DNA from: Bin127 sp965221625
GTDB taxonomy: Bacteria > Chloroflexota > Dehalococcoidia > Lucifugimonadales > Lucifugimonadaceae
DNA: 64,000 nt
Direction: 5' to 3'
NCBI GenBank assembly: GCA_965221625.1
Contig: OZ244903.1
Span: 1,736,001-1,800,000 of the forward strand
The position numbers were made by a program, and so were the translations under genes. Under the pieces are notes generated by a model. The model was not told the origin of the DNA. It did no database searches and saw nothing but the letters and a program-made list of their open reading frames with translations. Position 1 is the stretch's first letter. Each line of letters starts with the position of its first letter. Positions 26,501 through 37,100 of the stretch are shown here, piece by piece.

Positions 26501-27679
26501 GTACACCTGGTTACCGATCGATTCGACTCCGAAGTACGGTACGAGATACGTCTGCACCGCGGTCAGTTGACTCGGTGCGGTTACTTGGCGCGTGCCGAAG
26601 CGCAGGGACGCGCTGGTTACGATCGAGATTTCGAACTTCAACGACGCCGTTTCGCCATCGGCATCGGTGGCGGTGTAGGTGTACTCGATGGCACCTTGCG
26701 TGCGGGTGGGAGTACCGGCGAGATAGCGGGTCGCCGGATCGAAGCGAAGACCTTCGGGAAGTTCGGGCGGTTGACCGTAGGTGCGCGTCGGCTCAAGCGT
26801 GTAGGTGATGGGTACGTTGCCGATCGCCGCTTCGGGCAGCGTCAAAGCCGATATCGGCTCGTCGACGACATACCGACGGTCGTTGATGTCCAATACGCCG
26901 AATGCGGGGGCGATGTTGTTGACCACGGCGATTTCGAAGAGGATTATCGCCGTATCGCTATCGGCATCGCTCGCGGTGTAGGCATATGTCGTCGGTGCCT
27001 GCGTCTGCGACGGACGTCCGCTCAACTGGCGAATGGCCGCGTCGAATGTGATCCCAGCAGGAAGCGACGGGGTGATTGTGTAGGTCAGAGCACCATCGCC
27101 GTCGGTGGCCTCTGGCAGCGTCGTCGAAGGTATGGCGGCACCGACGATGAAGGTGTGGTGCGAGACGGTTTGCGCGCCAAACGTCGGCTGACGATCCGGC
27201 AGCGGAGTAGCGGTTGGCGTCGGCGGAACCGGCGTCGCGGTTGGCGGAACTGGCGTCACAGTCGGCGGAACTGGTGTTGTGGTCGGAGGTACCGGTGTTG
27301 CGGTCGGCGGAACTGGAGTCGATGTTGGTGGAACTGGCGTCGCGGTCGGGACTGGTGTTGACGTCGGAGGTATCGGAGTCGCTGTGGGCGGAATCGGCGT
27401 GGATGTTGGCGGCAATGGCGTTGCTGTCGGTGGGATCGGCGTCGCCGTTGGCGGCACTGGCGTCGACGTCGGTGGAATCGGCGTGTTGGTCGCTGTCGGT
27501 GGTACCGGCGTCGCAGTTGGTGGAATCGGTGTGCTGGTCGGCACTGGTGTAGGTGACTCGGGTGCTGCCGCCTCCCCACCGCTGAAGATGATCACGCCAA
27601 CGACGATGATGGCAGCCACGGCCACCAGCACTCCGGCTGCGGAGTAGAGGAAACGTCGATCTTGCAAGACATCCATCAA
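20594..27679 (-). CDS. giant surface protein A: membrane anchor, PT-rich stalk, putative Ig repeats and two GLUG blocks
   Basis: A 2361-aa protein. Residues about 8-33 (RRFLYSAAGVLVAVAAIIVV) are a single membrane segment without a cleavage motif, so it is probably an N-terminally anchored outside-facing protein. Residues about 40-165 are PT-rich repeats of the type PVPPTATP, a likely extended stalk. Nine putative-Ig (He_PIG-like) repeats follow, each of about 85-100 residues with a LPAGLTFD...GTPT...YTYTATDADGD core. A first GLUG-type block at about 1126-1575 opens with DDGLIEVSTLAQLNAI. Further Ig-like repeats (three with the core) come next, then a second GLUG block from about 2006 to the end. 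No sortase or other C-terminal sorting signal is visible. TTG 27679 and ATG 27676 are both possible starts. A role as adhesin or surface display protein is inference. Confidence 0.85.
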   Translation of the reverse strand: MMDVLQDRRFLYSAAGVLVAVAAIIVVGVIIFSGGEAAAPESPTPVPTSTPIPPTATPVPPTATNTPIPPTSTPVPPTATPIPPTATPLPPTSTPIPPTATPIPPTSTPVPTATPVPPTSTPVPPTATPVPPTTTPVPPTVTPVPPTATPVPPTPTATPLPDRQPTFGAQTVSHHTFIVGAAIPSTTLPEATDGDGALTYTITPSLPAGITFDAAIRQLSGRPSQTQAPTTYAYTASDADSDTAIILFEIAVVNNIAPAFGVLDINDRRYVVDEPISALTLPEAAIGNVPITYTLEPTRTYGQPPELPEGLRFDPATRYLAGTPTRTQGAIEYTYTATDADGETASLKFEISIVTSASLRFGTRQVTAPSQLTAVQTYLVPYFGVESIGNQVYMTNVQIEPLTLPIAGSGNGALVYSLEPAESNDQDSLPAGLQFDGRTRQLTGTPTEPQGALLYTYRATDVDGDAVTIDFEITVKSSITIEEIPDQVYVVGDNISPLVLPDAEGTTGSLKYALIGPPDPANPEQNLDLPSNLFYEDYDQFRIILGKPTLRTPTRLFTYSVTDERDANDPMDDLTASETFNITVEDDSSPIFDETIPNQIYDINSDDSVALSLPAAKAGTGNAPLAYTLEGPFDRDNPDASTLPAGLTFDAETRQLTGTPTTVQEPTSYFYTVTDVDSDEDVLVFTITVIDSSSFGFNETVDDQIFVSGRPINPELILPEANGGSGEVTYTLLGPIIDPETNARLPLPSGVEFDAVGRRVHGRPSGTVVQAETEYTYTATDTLGGQVVATASLTFTIRVIDQFKFDVPDPRDPVEISAIPDQEFLSNVSIGILELPRAIGAVGTITYKLARTTVGSPDVLDELDFDATSRQLTGTPTKAYAKTGYTYSATDDVNSTDPDDHVTITETFNITVIDNDQPIFDVGSIPDQTYVVGVAINDLLLPEASRGSQPYTYTLARNDGTTRTLPDGLNFDANTRLLTGTPTAAQSAVAYTYTATDSAPSPRSVSVDFNITLETDEVPEFNDVNGVKLERLADQSYLKDEAITALQLPTATGGNGTLTYRFEGRLPIGLTFDLDTKTISGTPNELQGPVEYTWTVTDDDDTPTELSDDDTASVKFNITVGERYDYDVDDDGLIEVSTLAQLNAIRYDLNGDGTTSNDDAIKFRTPFSGDTPIKARMGCKDTAATDAEKVCNGYELIADLNFDTNGSGTPDAGDTYWNDGKGWDPIGGSYTATFEGNGRTISNLYISRDRSSETGNKYDGLFSELSGTGWVRNLKIENANVHVISANSAQRSGLGIVAGLLTGSDAAISNVSTSGTVEAGKRTNPSSETRYVGGLVGEITGSAVITRSYSDATVKSANAINRNIHAGGLVGFALESYQIDHSYFTGEVTANSGEAGGLVGRGGNSRGLIDRSFSTGTVTGGSAAGGIAGSMNTLSGDGIRGSYSTATISATTGAGGLVGEAKAATIQSSYASGTITNGSARGGLIGSVPFSTLDPDIDGSLALGWRNIIGDLDGGAAIDDTYWDTGTDVEDDARAKTTVELQYPRTTTGIYRNWDPEYWDFRGGCDYPVLKADFNGDGFATWQEFGNQSEAATRCPVIVVNPIPDVNLVTSSSVVIPLADEDAPVFYYGGDGNLAYSVDFENTLGVTVLDDNDDPTVYTIRSSTNPGSLNVTFTAYVVGAEDDNANTTFTVSVAQDVAPVFLSDIQDQRYIQNVEIAPLILPEAVGGNGNLIYSLEDTRNLATGLKYEVETDDDNNVVARKITGTPTEVKATTEFTWKVTDSDYDSHERQFNITIEADTIPLLSDVQDQTFFVGTEVNLQLPAATFANDGKANAPLTYTLTPDLAPGLTFNAATRTISGTPSVDKSQTKYTYTVVDANKQDAFREFRITVRTNSTPSLPSGPITRSFLAWVDVPGHGIADYGDKTYDSNNVLPLAEGGDAPLTYSLTGASLPFGLSFDAATRSISGFSYADAGTTQFNYRVTDKDGDAAEMIVNIEIVRDLDMNNDGLIEVFTSGQLFAMKWDTDGNGVAENPEKQGFYEASYLSALRGGHHACIFPANSEITECDGFELWNDLIYSTWQFPIGDYDAPFNAKFNGNGRPIIGYLAYGYSARPAGLFGVIGVDGEVYNVNMRGGRAYSWSDNWKDNSIGNAGMIAGVNRGIIRDSFVSGNFSNSEDKVVGSTSAGMVAGTNMGLIQRVGVINGYVLGGEAAGLLVGRNNPEMASDSSKKAQITDTLTRGGVAITKWKHQKVGAHVGRNYGNIDTSYTTAQSRYLGSTRYGPLNGDKGKTGDTDDSYFYSSHSRHERYGGTRVTIEQLESGTAGNGIFRKWDEKFWDFGNSSQCPILKWDWLATSNWPRNCN
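27180..27560 (-). repeat. PT-rich tandem repeat of giant protein A
   Basis: Imperfect tandem repeats of 18-24 nt coding PPTATPV/I-type units, about 120 residues long. All six frames stay largely open here because of the repeat, which explains several long spurious frames on the other strand. Such arrays readily change length by slippage. Confidence 0.85.
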
Positions 27680-27793
27680 AGCATCGCTTTGCTACTATTG
27701 ATCGACGAGGAGTGCGCGCCCGGAGCTTTTCGGAATCGTGCAATCCCGAAGCGGCGACGCAGTGTTGTGCAGCGCAACTTTCATAACCACGTC

Positions 27794-27836
27794 GCAATGC
27801 TAGTTAACTGCGTTAATACGGTTCAACTATTAACCG
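27794..27836 (-). promoter_or_regulatory. shared upstream motif of giant gene A
   Basis: On the plus strand this contains GCAATGC, GTTAAC, GTTAAT and ATTAACC in close order. GCAATG-n-GTTAAC followed by TTAA recurs upstream of giant gene B at 37294-37319, at a similar distance from the start (about 115-155 versus 146-171 nt). ACGGTT and AACCGT (27819-27836) also form an inverted repeat around an 8-nt spacer. It is a possible operator or promoter region. Confidence 0.35.
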
Positions 27837-27958
27837 TGCAACTTTCGACGGACATCAGCGACGGTGCGTCTTGAACGCGTCGGTGACTGTGTCAACATAT
27901 GAAGACTCGCGAAGCGCGACAGCGATGCGGAATGGGCGACGGGGGATGCCGGATGTGA

Positions 27959-28034
27959 TGGTGGGCCCGGAGGGAATCGAACCCCCGACCGATCGGTTAT
28001 GAGCCGACTGCTCTAACCCCTGAGCTACGGGCCC
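27959..28034 (-). tRNA. tRNA with anticodon CAT (Met elongator or Ile2)
   Basis: A 76-nt cloverleaf on the minus strand. The acceptor strand, plus positions 28028-28034, pairs with 27963-27969. The D stem is GCTC/GAGC, the anticodon loop is CTCATAA giving CAT, and the T loop is TTCGATT. CCA is encoded (complement of 27959-27961). The 1:72 pair is G:C and the anticodon stem lacks the three G:C pairs of initiators. It is therefore elongator tRNA-Met or a tRNA-Ile whose C is modified by TilS. It lies between the two giant genes; the rest of 27680-28124 holds no gene. Confidence 0.93.
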
Positions 28035-28124
28035 GCGCCAAGTCGCGTGGTATCGATTCTATCCCTGACAAGGTGCCATCGCCGCAACCGACGGAGGATG
28101 CGCTGTCGGCAATGCTGCCTTCGA

Positions 28125-31100
28125 CTATTCGTTTGGGCAAGTCTGCGTGGCTCGGCCTTGGGCACTTTGCCCGAAGTCGCAGACCGAACGATAGCCGTCG
28201 CCGTCCCAGTCGGCTTTGAGTGCCGGGAGCTGTGTGCTGCTTCCGAAGTCCCAATGCTCCGTGTCCCACTTGTTGTAGATGCCGGTTCTCGAGATGGGTG
28301 CTTGCAGCTGCTCTAGCGTTTTACGCGTGCCGCCATACCTCTCATGCCGTTTCGAATCCGAGATGAAGTAGCTGTTGTCGACGTCGCCGGTGCTCGTTAC
28401 CTGCCCGGTGAGCGGGCCGAATCGAGTGCTCGAGCGGTACTTCGATAGTCCGACGGTGTAGCTCTCATCGATGTTTCCAAAGTTGCGGCCGACGTGTGCA
28501 CCGATCTTCTGGTGCTTCCACTTCGTCTCTGAGCGCCAACCGTGGCTGTAGGTGTTCTTGAGTAGGGCTTTCTTGCTCGGGTCTTTCGCCTGTTTGCCCA
28601 CGTTGCGACCGGCAAACAGTCCGGATGCCTCGCCTCCGAGGACGTTGCCGGAAACGACGTAGGTGTTGTGAATCTCGCCGCCGTTGATGCCGACAACCAT
28701 TCCAGCACTCGTAGAGCCGATGACGCGATGTCCAGCGTCATCGCCTTTGCCTTGGACGCGACTGTCTTGTATGACGCCTTCGTTGATGCCGGCGATCATC
28801 CCAGCATTGCCGATGTCGTTCGACTTCCAGTTCCATGTCCAAGCAGAAGAACTTCCATTCACAATGTTGACGTTCTTGATGATGCTGTCGACGCCGGTAA
28901 CGCCGAAGAGACCGGCATTCGTTACGTCGCCGTTCTTACGGGCGGCGACGAACTTCATGTCCCGCATCTCATTACCGTTGCCGTTGAATGTGGCATTGAA
29001 TGGATCCTCGAGGTCGCCGATCGGAGTGAAGCTCCCGGACTTGCCGTAGTCCAACGGGTTCATCAACTCGAAGCCGTTGCACTCAGTTAGGTCACTGTTT
29101 GCCGGGAAGACGCATTCGTGACTACCACCTTGCAGAGTCGGTGCGAAAGCGGCTTTGTATTTACTGTCATTGGCAACGTCGTCGGCGTCGCCATTGCCGT
29201 CGAGGTCCCATCGCATGGCGTTGAGCTGCGCTTTGTTGTAGATCTCGATCAAGCCGTCGTCGTCGATGTCGAGATCGGGGACGATACTGATCGTGACGAT
29301 CATGGAATCGGTTTCTTGATCCCTATCGGTCACGGTGTAGACGTATGACCCGATGCTCACCCCCGCTGTCGGTCGGCCTAAAATCAAACGCGTCGAGGAA
29401 GTGAAAGACAATCCTGCTGGTAATGAAGTCGGGGTGAGAGTGTAAGTGATCGGCGCGTCGCCTCCCGTAGCGGCTGGCAGGCGTCCTAGCGCGTCTGAGA
29501 TCACCTTCTGCGCAACGAATGACTTGGTGATGCTGTCCTGGTCAAACCTCGGCGTGCTGTTCGACCTGACGGCAATCGTGAAAGTCGCTGTGTCCTCGTC
29601 GCCATCGGCATCGGTGACTTTGTAGGTGTAAGTTTGCGGTGTTTGTTCCTTGGTGGGAGTGCCAGTTATCTTGCGCGTCGCGGGATTGAAGGTTAGGCCT
29701 GTCGGCAGAGTTTCCACAATCGAGTAGATGAGCGGTAGGTTTCCGCCAGTCGCAGTCGGTAAGTCTTTTTCGTCGACTTCAAGATTGGCGGTGTAAGTCT
29801 CGTTCGATACTGTGCCAAGGTCCGGCGTAAAATTTGGGATGATCGTGATGTTGAACGACGTCGATCCCGTGTCTTTGTCTTCCCTGTCGTCGTCCATCAC
29901 GCTGTAGGTGTAGTTCGTTGCCGATTGCGCAGTGGTGGGCGTACCGGTGATTGTGCGATTGACAGCGTTGAAGCTGAGACCAGAAGGCACGTTGCCCGAT
30001 TCATCGCCTAAGCTGTAAGTCAACGCCCCATCTCCGCCTATTCCTGGGGGCAACTGCAATGTGTCGATCGCTTTGCCGGTTACGTAGGTTTGATCCGGCA
30101 CGCTGCTTAACGTCGGTATCAGGTCCGGCACGATCGTGATCTCAAACTTGCGGCTTGCGGTATCGCCGTCTGCGTCGGCAACTGTGTAGGTATATTCCGT
30201 TGCGCCCTGCGGTGCAGTGGGTTTGCCCGTCAGCTGCCGCGCGCTGGCGTCGAAAGTGAGACCGGCGGGCGGTGATGGCAGCGAGTAGGTCAACGGCGGG
30301 TTGCCGCCTACCGCTTTAGGCAAGGTCAATGCGGATATCGTGGCGTTCTGGACGTAAGTTTGGTCCGATATCTTGTCAATGTCGAAACTTGGCATTAGGT
30401 CCAGGGCGATCGTAATGTTGAAGGTCCGAGATATCGAGTTGTCTGAGGTGTCGGTTGCGGTGTAGGTGTATCCGACCGCATCTTGCGCATCGGTCGGAGT
30501 ACCCGACAACGTTCGCGTCGCCCCGTCGAACGATAGCAGAGGGGGCAACGGTGGCTCTTGCGGTGATCCTGCAGTTCGTGCCAGCGTGTAGGATATCGTT
30601 CCCGTGCCGCCTATTGCCGGAGGCAATATGAGATCGGTAATAGGTGTGTTTTGGACGTAGTACTGGTCCTCGATTGTTGCGATGCCGAAGATCGGGTGCC
30701 CGGCAGACACGACGGTAATGTTGAAGGACACTTCCGCTTTGTCGCCGTCAACATCGGTCGCGGAGTAGGTATAGGGAGTGGCCGCCCGTGCCACGGTTGG
30801 TGTCCCGGAGAATAGACGCGTGGTGTCGCTGAAGGTGAGGCCAGACACCAACCCCGGATTGAGGGCGTAGGTGATTGGACTATTGCCGCCCGTGGCTTCG
30901 GGCAACTGCAGAGCTTCGGCGGGCAGCCCGAGAGCGATGAGATCGTTAACGTTGATCTCGGCGATGAACTCGCGATCTGGTACGCTTTCGAGTGCAGGTT
31001 GGGCATCGCCAATGATGGTTACATCAAACGCGTCGCTCGCGCTGGCGACGCCGTCACTAGCAGTCACGGTTACTGTAAACGACTCAACGTCGTTCTTGCC

Positions 31101-34100
31101 TGTGATCGTGATGGTTTCGGCGGTTGAATCGTAGGCGACGGTTCGATCCGCGTCGTTGCCGGTAACGGTCAACGTGTACGCGAGATCGTCGCCTTCGTCA
31201 TCGAAGAAGACCTCGTTGTCAGCTTCTTCCAACAGGATGGTTTGGGGAGTGCCGACGGAGACGGTTCGTGCGCCGATTGGGTTGATGACGATTGGCGGAC
31301 AGTTCACCGCAGACGGTGTTTGCGTGCCAAACTCCTCCCACGTCGCGATGCCATCGCCATCAAAGTCGACCTTCAGCACTGGGTAGTCGCAGGACTTTCG
31401 GAAGACCCAGTAGTTGGTGTCGAAGTTCTCGTATATGCCTGTCGCAGATCGAGGATTCTGCAACTCCGCGGTGGTCTTGCCCAAACTCTGATCCTCATCG
31501 GTCGGCAGCGGTTCGACTGGGTCCGCGATCCCCGTGACGTCGGTGTCCCAATACGTGTCATCAATATCCGACCGCGCTCCAGAATCGAAAGTACCAACGA
31601 TTCCATCACTTTCGTCAGGCATCCTGCCGATAGCGATGGTGTCTCTAATATCGCCTATATGAGCACTTTGTGTCTGCTCGATTTTGCCAACGATGCCGCC
31701 ATCACGGGTGCCAGTGCTCACCACTTGGCCGGCGAAATAGCTAGATCGTATCCTGTATGAATTGGAATTGCCGATTAAACCGCCTGCGGTGTTATTGCTC
31801 GTAATGGTACCGGTAGAGTAACTACCTTTGATATTGACCCGGTTGCTCCGCGTGTCTCCTTCCATGAAACCAGCGAGGCCGCCTGCTCCCCAACCCGCGG
31901 TTACACTCGCTGATGAAAAACTGTCAAGGATTGCATCGCCTCGAACGCAATCTTTATCGTTAAAATATGCCTGCCCAACCAAACCACCTGCATAGCGAGG
32001 GCCATCAATTTGCCCACTCGATGAACTCTGCGAGATCAAAAAATCGTTCACCGCCCGACCGACCAATCCCCCAACCGATACCACTCCGCCCACTATTGGT
32101 TCAACCGTCACGTCTGCGTGGCCGCGTCTGATCGCCGCGGGAGGGTGTCCTGGTGGGCGGCAATCCAACACGCCCAAGCTTCCGACCAAACCTCCCGCAT
32201 ATTCATGATTTGTTCCGCTGTTTCGTCCGCTACCGGTTCTGGCTTTACCGCTGACTGAGACGTTAAGCATTTCACCTTCAAGAGAACCTGCGCCTATGCC
32301 AACATAGCTGCGGTTGCCGCGATGTGAGTTTATTGCTCCGCTCACCTCGGCATCGCGAATTGACAAGTTTCGAATCCTAGCACTGGGCGGCAACACAGCG
32401 AACAGGCCGACAAATGAGGATTGGGGATACCTTGTTTCTGAAGTGCGGTCGTTGTACACGTACAGATTCGCAATAGTACGACCGTTGCCCTCGAATGTGC
32501 CTCCAAATCCGCCAGTCCCAGCTTCCTCCCCGATCGGGTCCCAACCTTTGCCGTCGTTCCAATAGGCGTCGTAATCGCAATCGTCTTCATCTATCGGCCA
32601 ATTGCCGTCGACGTCCTTTACGCATCCGGTTGTGCCGGTCTTCGGATGCGGTTCGTTCGCTTTGCCATCGCCGGTAGTGTCGAAGTCGAGGTCGTTGACG
32701 AGTTCGTAACCGTTGCACGCAGAAGCGTCGTTGTTGCAGCCGAAGTTCGGTCTGGGTTCAAATGGCGAAAATGCCGACTGGTATTCGGGTTGCCCATCTC
32801 CGTTGCCTTCCCAATCGTAGTCAATTGCCGCAAGCTGCGCCAAGGTGTAGATCTCGATTAGCCCATCATCATCGATGTCGTAGTCGTATGGATCGCCGAC
32901 GGTGATGTTGAACTTGACGGATGCGCTGTCGCCATCGACGTCGGTTGCGATCCATTCGTACTCGGTCGCGCTGACGGCCGCTGTCGGCGTGCCGGTGATG
33001 GTCTTGTCTGCGGAGTTGTAGGCTAGGCCTGGTGCCAGAGTGCCGTTGAGACGATAGCTTAGCGGCGCGTTTCCGCCCCGAGCGTCAGGTAGCCGCAGGG
33101 GATCGATTGCGTAGCCATTGGGGTAGAACTGATCGGCGATTCGATCAATCTTCACGTCATCATCGTTCTCGAATCTCGGCTGGAGGTCATCCGAAACGGT
33201 GATATTGAACTTGTCCTGCGCGGTTGCTGACAGCGTGTCAGTAGCGGTGTACGTGTACTCAACCGCGGTCTGCACGACCGAGGGAGTTCCACTGATGGTG
33301 CGCGTAGCACGGTTGAAGGTCAGTCCGATGGGCAGAGTCCCTGCGAGGTTGTAGGTGTAGGGCTCGGATCCTCGAATCGCCAACGGCAGCAACAGGTCAT
33401 CGATTACTACGTCTTTGATGTAGGTTTGGTCTTCGACTTCGCCGAGGAGGATGGGTTGCTCGTTCTTGTGGATCGTGATGTGGAAAGTCTTGGAGATCGT
33501 ATTGGCTGTTGGCATCGCAGAATCCTGGGCGGTGTAGGTGAAGAGCGTTTTGCCGAGTTCGTCTTTCGGCACGCCAGTGATCTGCCTGGCGTCCTTGTCA
33601 AAGTTGAGTCCGGCAGGCAGGTTAGGACTTAGACTGTACGCAACGGTTCCTACTCCGCCGGTTGCTTCCGGCAGCTGGATGACGCCGACAGAGACGTTGG
33701 TGAGGAACTCTTGATCGGGCACATTGCCCATCAAGAAACGGTCAACCACGGTGATGGTGAAGGTGAGTTCCGCGGATTTCTGCGGTGACGATGAGTCAGT
33801 GACCTTGTAGGTGTACTCAACCTCGTCTTGTATCGCAGTCGGCGTGCCGGTGAGTTGACGCGAAGTGCCGTCGAAAGACAGTCCTGCCGGCACTTCCGGC
33901 CTCAATCCGTCGCTCTTCTTCAACGTGTAAACCAACGTACCAGTGCCGCCTGACGCCTCCGGCAGCGTCAAGGTCGGGATCGCCGCACCCTTGGTGTAGA
34001 TCTGATCTTCGACCGGACCGTTGAAGGCAAGAGTGTTGACCGTGATGGTGAAGACCAGGCCGTCTTCATCGCCATCGGCGTCGGTAACGTTGTAGAAGTA

Positions 34101-37100
34101 GCTCTTCGTCGCCTGCGTCGTTGTTGCCGTTCCGGTAATCTGGCGGGTGTCGGGGTTGAAGGTGAGGCCAACTGGAAGTGCGCCATCAAGCGTGTAGGTC
34201 AGCGGTTCGTTTCCGCCCGTCGCGGCAACCAGCGTCACCGCTTGAATTAGGTCAGTACTCGTCGCGAATACTAGATTTGGCTGAGCACCCAGCACCGGTG
34301 CACTGTCGCCCTCGACCTCGATAGTGAATGTTTGCGTTACGGTGTTGTCGTCGTCTTTCGGGTCCGTCCCTAGGTCTTCGGTAACCGAGTATGTAAAGGT
34401 GGTCGCATCTTGGTTCTCGCTGGGTTTGCCGAATATGTAGCGAGCTGCGTCTACGAATGAAAGGTTTTTCGGCAGTGAAGTCTGGTCGGCAAAGGTGTAC
34501 GTCACGTTTCCTTTTTGATCCTGAGCATCAGGGAGCAGAAGCGGCGAGATGTTCGACCCAACGGTGTAGACTCGGTCGCCGATGGAATCGACCCCGAGAC
34601 CTTTTTGGATGGTTATCTTGACGGTTAGGCTTGAGGAATCGTCGTCCGAAGGGTCATTCGGCGTGTGGTCGTCATCGGTAACGGTGTAGGTGTAATCAGT
34701 CTGCGACTGGTAGCCGGTGGGTTCGCCAGTCAGTTGTCGCGTAGAAGCGTTGAAGGTGAGTCCGGGAGGCAGATTGACGTCGTTGGGGTCGTCCGGGTTC
34801 GTTGGACCCTTCAGCGAGTAAGTCAAAGTCCCGTTGCCGCCGGTTGCTGCTGGTAGTGGGAGCACGGGAATCACATCGCGCTGGCGGTAGGTCTGGGGGT
34901 CAACCTTTTGGTTGCCGAAACCCGGTGTTGTGTTGTCCTCAACTGTGATGTTGAACGTAACTGTGGCGGTTTGGTTGTCCCTATCAGTCGCTGTGTACGA
35001 GTAGGGCGTTGTTGGCAGAGTTGCCGTCGGCGTGCCCTCAATTTGCCGATTGCCGGCGGCACCAGAGACGTTGAGTCCGGCCGGGAGGTCTGGGGTAAGC
35101 CGGTACACAACGGGTGCGTTTCCGCCAGTTGCTACGGGCAGGTCCAGCGGTGTGATTCGAACGTTCGTGAAGTAATACTGGTCCGGGAGCGTTGACAAAT
35201 CGAAGATCGGAAAAGAGTCGGCGACAACAGTGATGGAGAAGCTACTTTCTGCGATTTCACCGTCGTTATCCGTAACCGACCATTTGTGAGTCGTGGTTTG
35301 GATGATGGATGGAGTTCCGGAGACCTGTCTCGTAGCGAGATTAAGGCTGAGGCCGTCCGGCAACTGGGGTTCAAGTTTGTATGTCAACGGCTCGTTGGGT
35401 CTTGTTCCGGTCGCGTATTTTGCTTCAGGCAACATGAATGGCGTGATCGTCAGATCTTGGGAGTAAGTCTTGTCGTTTATCGCTGCCAAGGATGGAGTGG
35501 AGTTCTCAACGACAGTGATGTGGAACTCGATGCTCGCAGAATCGCCGTCGCGGTCGGCCGCGCTCCACGTGTACTTGGTGCGCAGATGTGTGGCGGTCGG
35601 CGTGCCGCTGATCTTTCTGGTCGCGGCGTCGTATACCAACCCCGTCGGAAGCGTGCCACCGAACTCATACGTCACCGGGTCATCGGCATTCGTTGCTTCC
35701 GGAAGCTGTATCGGCGCAATCTCACGTGTAGTCGAGAAAACCTTGTCTTCGACTGGATTCAGTCCCACTCTGTCGTCCGGTAGTACGGTTATTTCGAAGC
35801 TGATTGGGACCGTGTCGCCGTCGGTGTCGGTGGCAGTGTAGGTGTAAGTTTTCGCTTCTTGTGGCGTGGTTGGAGTTCCCGTCAGTTGCCGCGTTCGTCC
35901 GTTGAACTGCAACCCGGCAGGCAACGTTTCGGTGATGCCGTAGACAAGTGCACCGTTGCCACTACCGGCGACTGGCAATGTCAGCGGATCGATGGTGTCA
36001 TTCTGTATATAGACCTGATTGTCAATCGACGGTACGCCGAAGTACGGCACAAGATCGATAGGCTCTGCAGTTTGGCGACTTGGCGGTCTGGTCGGTTGCG
36101 TGCCGAAGCGCAACGAGGTTCCGGCGACGACCATGATTTCGAAGGTCAGAGTCGCCGATTCACCGACGGAATCGGTTGCGGTGTAGGTGTACTCGATGGC
36201 GCCTTGGGTACGCGTCGGCGTTCCCGCAAGGACGCGCGTGCCCGGATCGAAGCGCAGACCCAACGGCAACGACGTTCCCACACCGAATGCGAGTGTCCGC
36301 TCCAGCTTGTAGGTGATGTTGCCGTTGCCGCCTTCGGCCTCGGGCAGAACAAACGCAGTAATCGGCACGTTCACCGTGTAGCGACGGTCGTCGATCTCCT
36401 GAGTGCCGAATGAAGGTGCAGGGATGCCCAAAACGGCGATATCGAACACGAGACTCGCCGTATCCATATCGGCGTCGGTTGCCGTGTAGGCGTAAGTAGT
36501 CGCCGACTGCGTCTGAGTCGGCGTGCCGGTAATCTGACGGTCGACTTCGTTGAAGGTGAGACCTTCGGGGAGTGCTGGCGTCAGCGCGTAGACGAGAGTG
36601 CCGTCGCCATCGGTCGCTGTCGGTAAAGTCAGCGTCGGAATTGGGGAGTTGATCGTGTAGCTGCGATCCCTAACTGTCTGCATCCCGAACGTCGGTTGGC
36701 TATCCGGCACTGGAGTCGCGGTAGGTTCTGGTGTCGGTGTCGGCGGGACTGGAGTTGCCGTTGGTGGTATCGGCGTAGCTGTCGGCGGAATCGGAGTCGG
36801 AGTTGGCGGGATTGGAGTCGCGGTCGGCGGGATTGGCGTGGGAATTGGAGGGACGGCAGTAGCTGTTGACGTCGGTGGGACGGGCGTTGCGGTAGGCGGA
36901 ATCGGCGTGCTAGTCGGTGGAAGCGGTGTCGAAGTCGGAACCGGCGTCGACGTCGGTGGTATCGGCGTTGGGGGAATCGGCGTCGTGGTGGGTGGAACTG
37001 GCGTGCTCGTTGGCACGGTAGTCGGCGTGGGTAGCGGCTCGTCTTCACCGCCGCTGAGTGCGACGATGGCGAGGATGATGGCGGCGATAAGCACCAACAC

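Noticed and set aside
24833..27361. Long Arg-rich plus-strand frames (24833-25534 and 26330-27361) inside giant gene A
   Set aside because: They are antisense to coding Ig repeats, have no recognisable domain and are typical high-GC shadows.
27214..27647. Long plus-strand frames rich in GGTGVAVGG or Ala-Ser-Leu opposite the PT repeats
   Set aside because: They arise because the tandem repeat keeps all frames open. The minus-strand frame continues through 2361 codons with clear domains.
27180..37050. Tandem repeats considered as a CRISPR array
   Set aside because: The repeats are coding, of short variable unit length, without unique spacers, and there are no cas genes.
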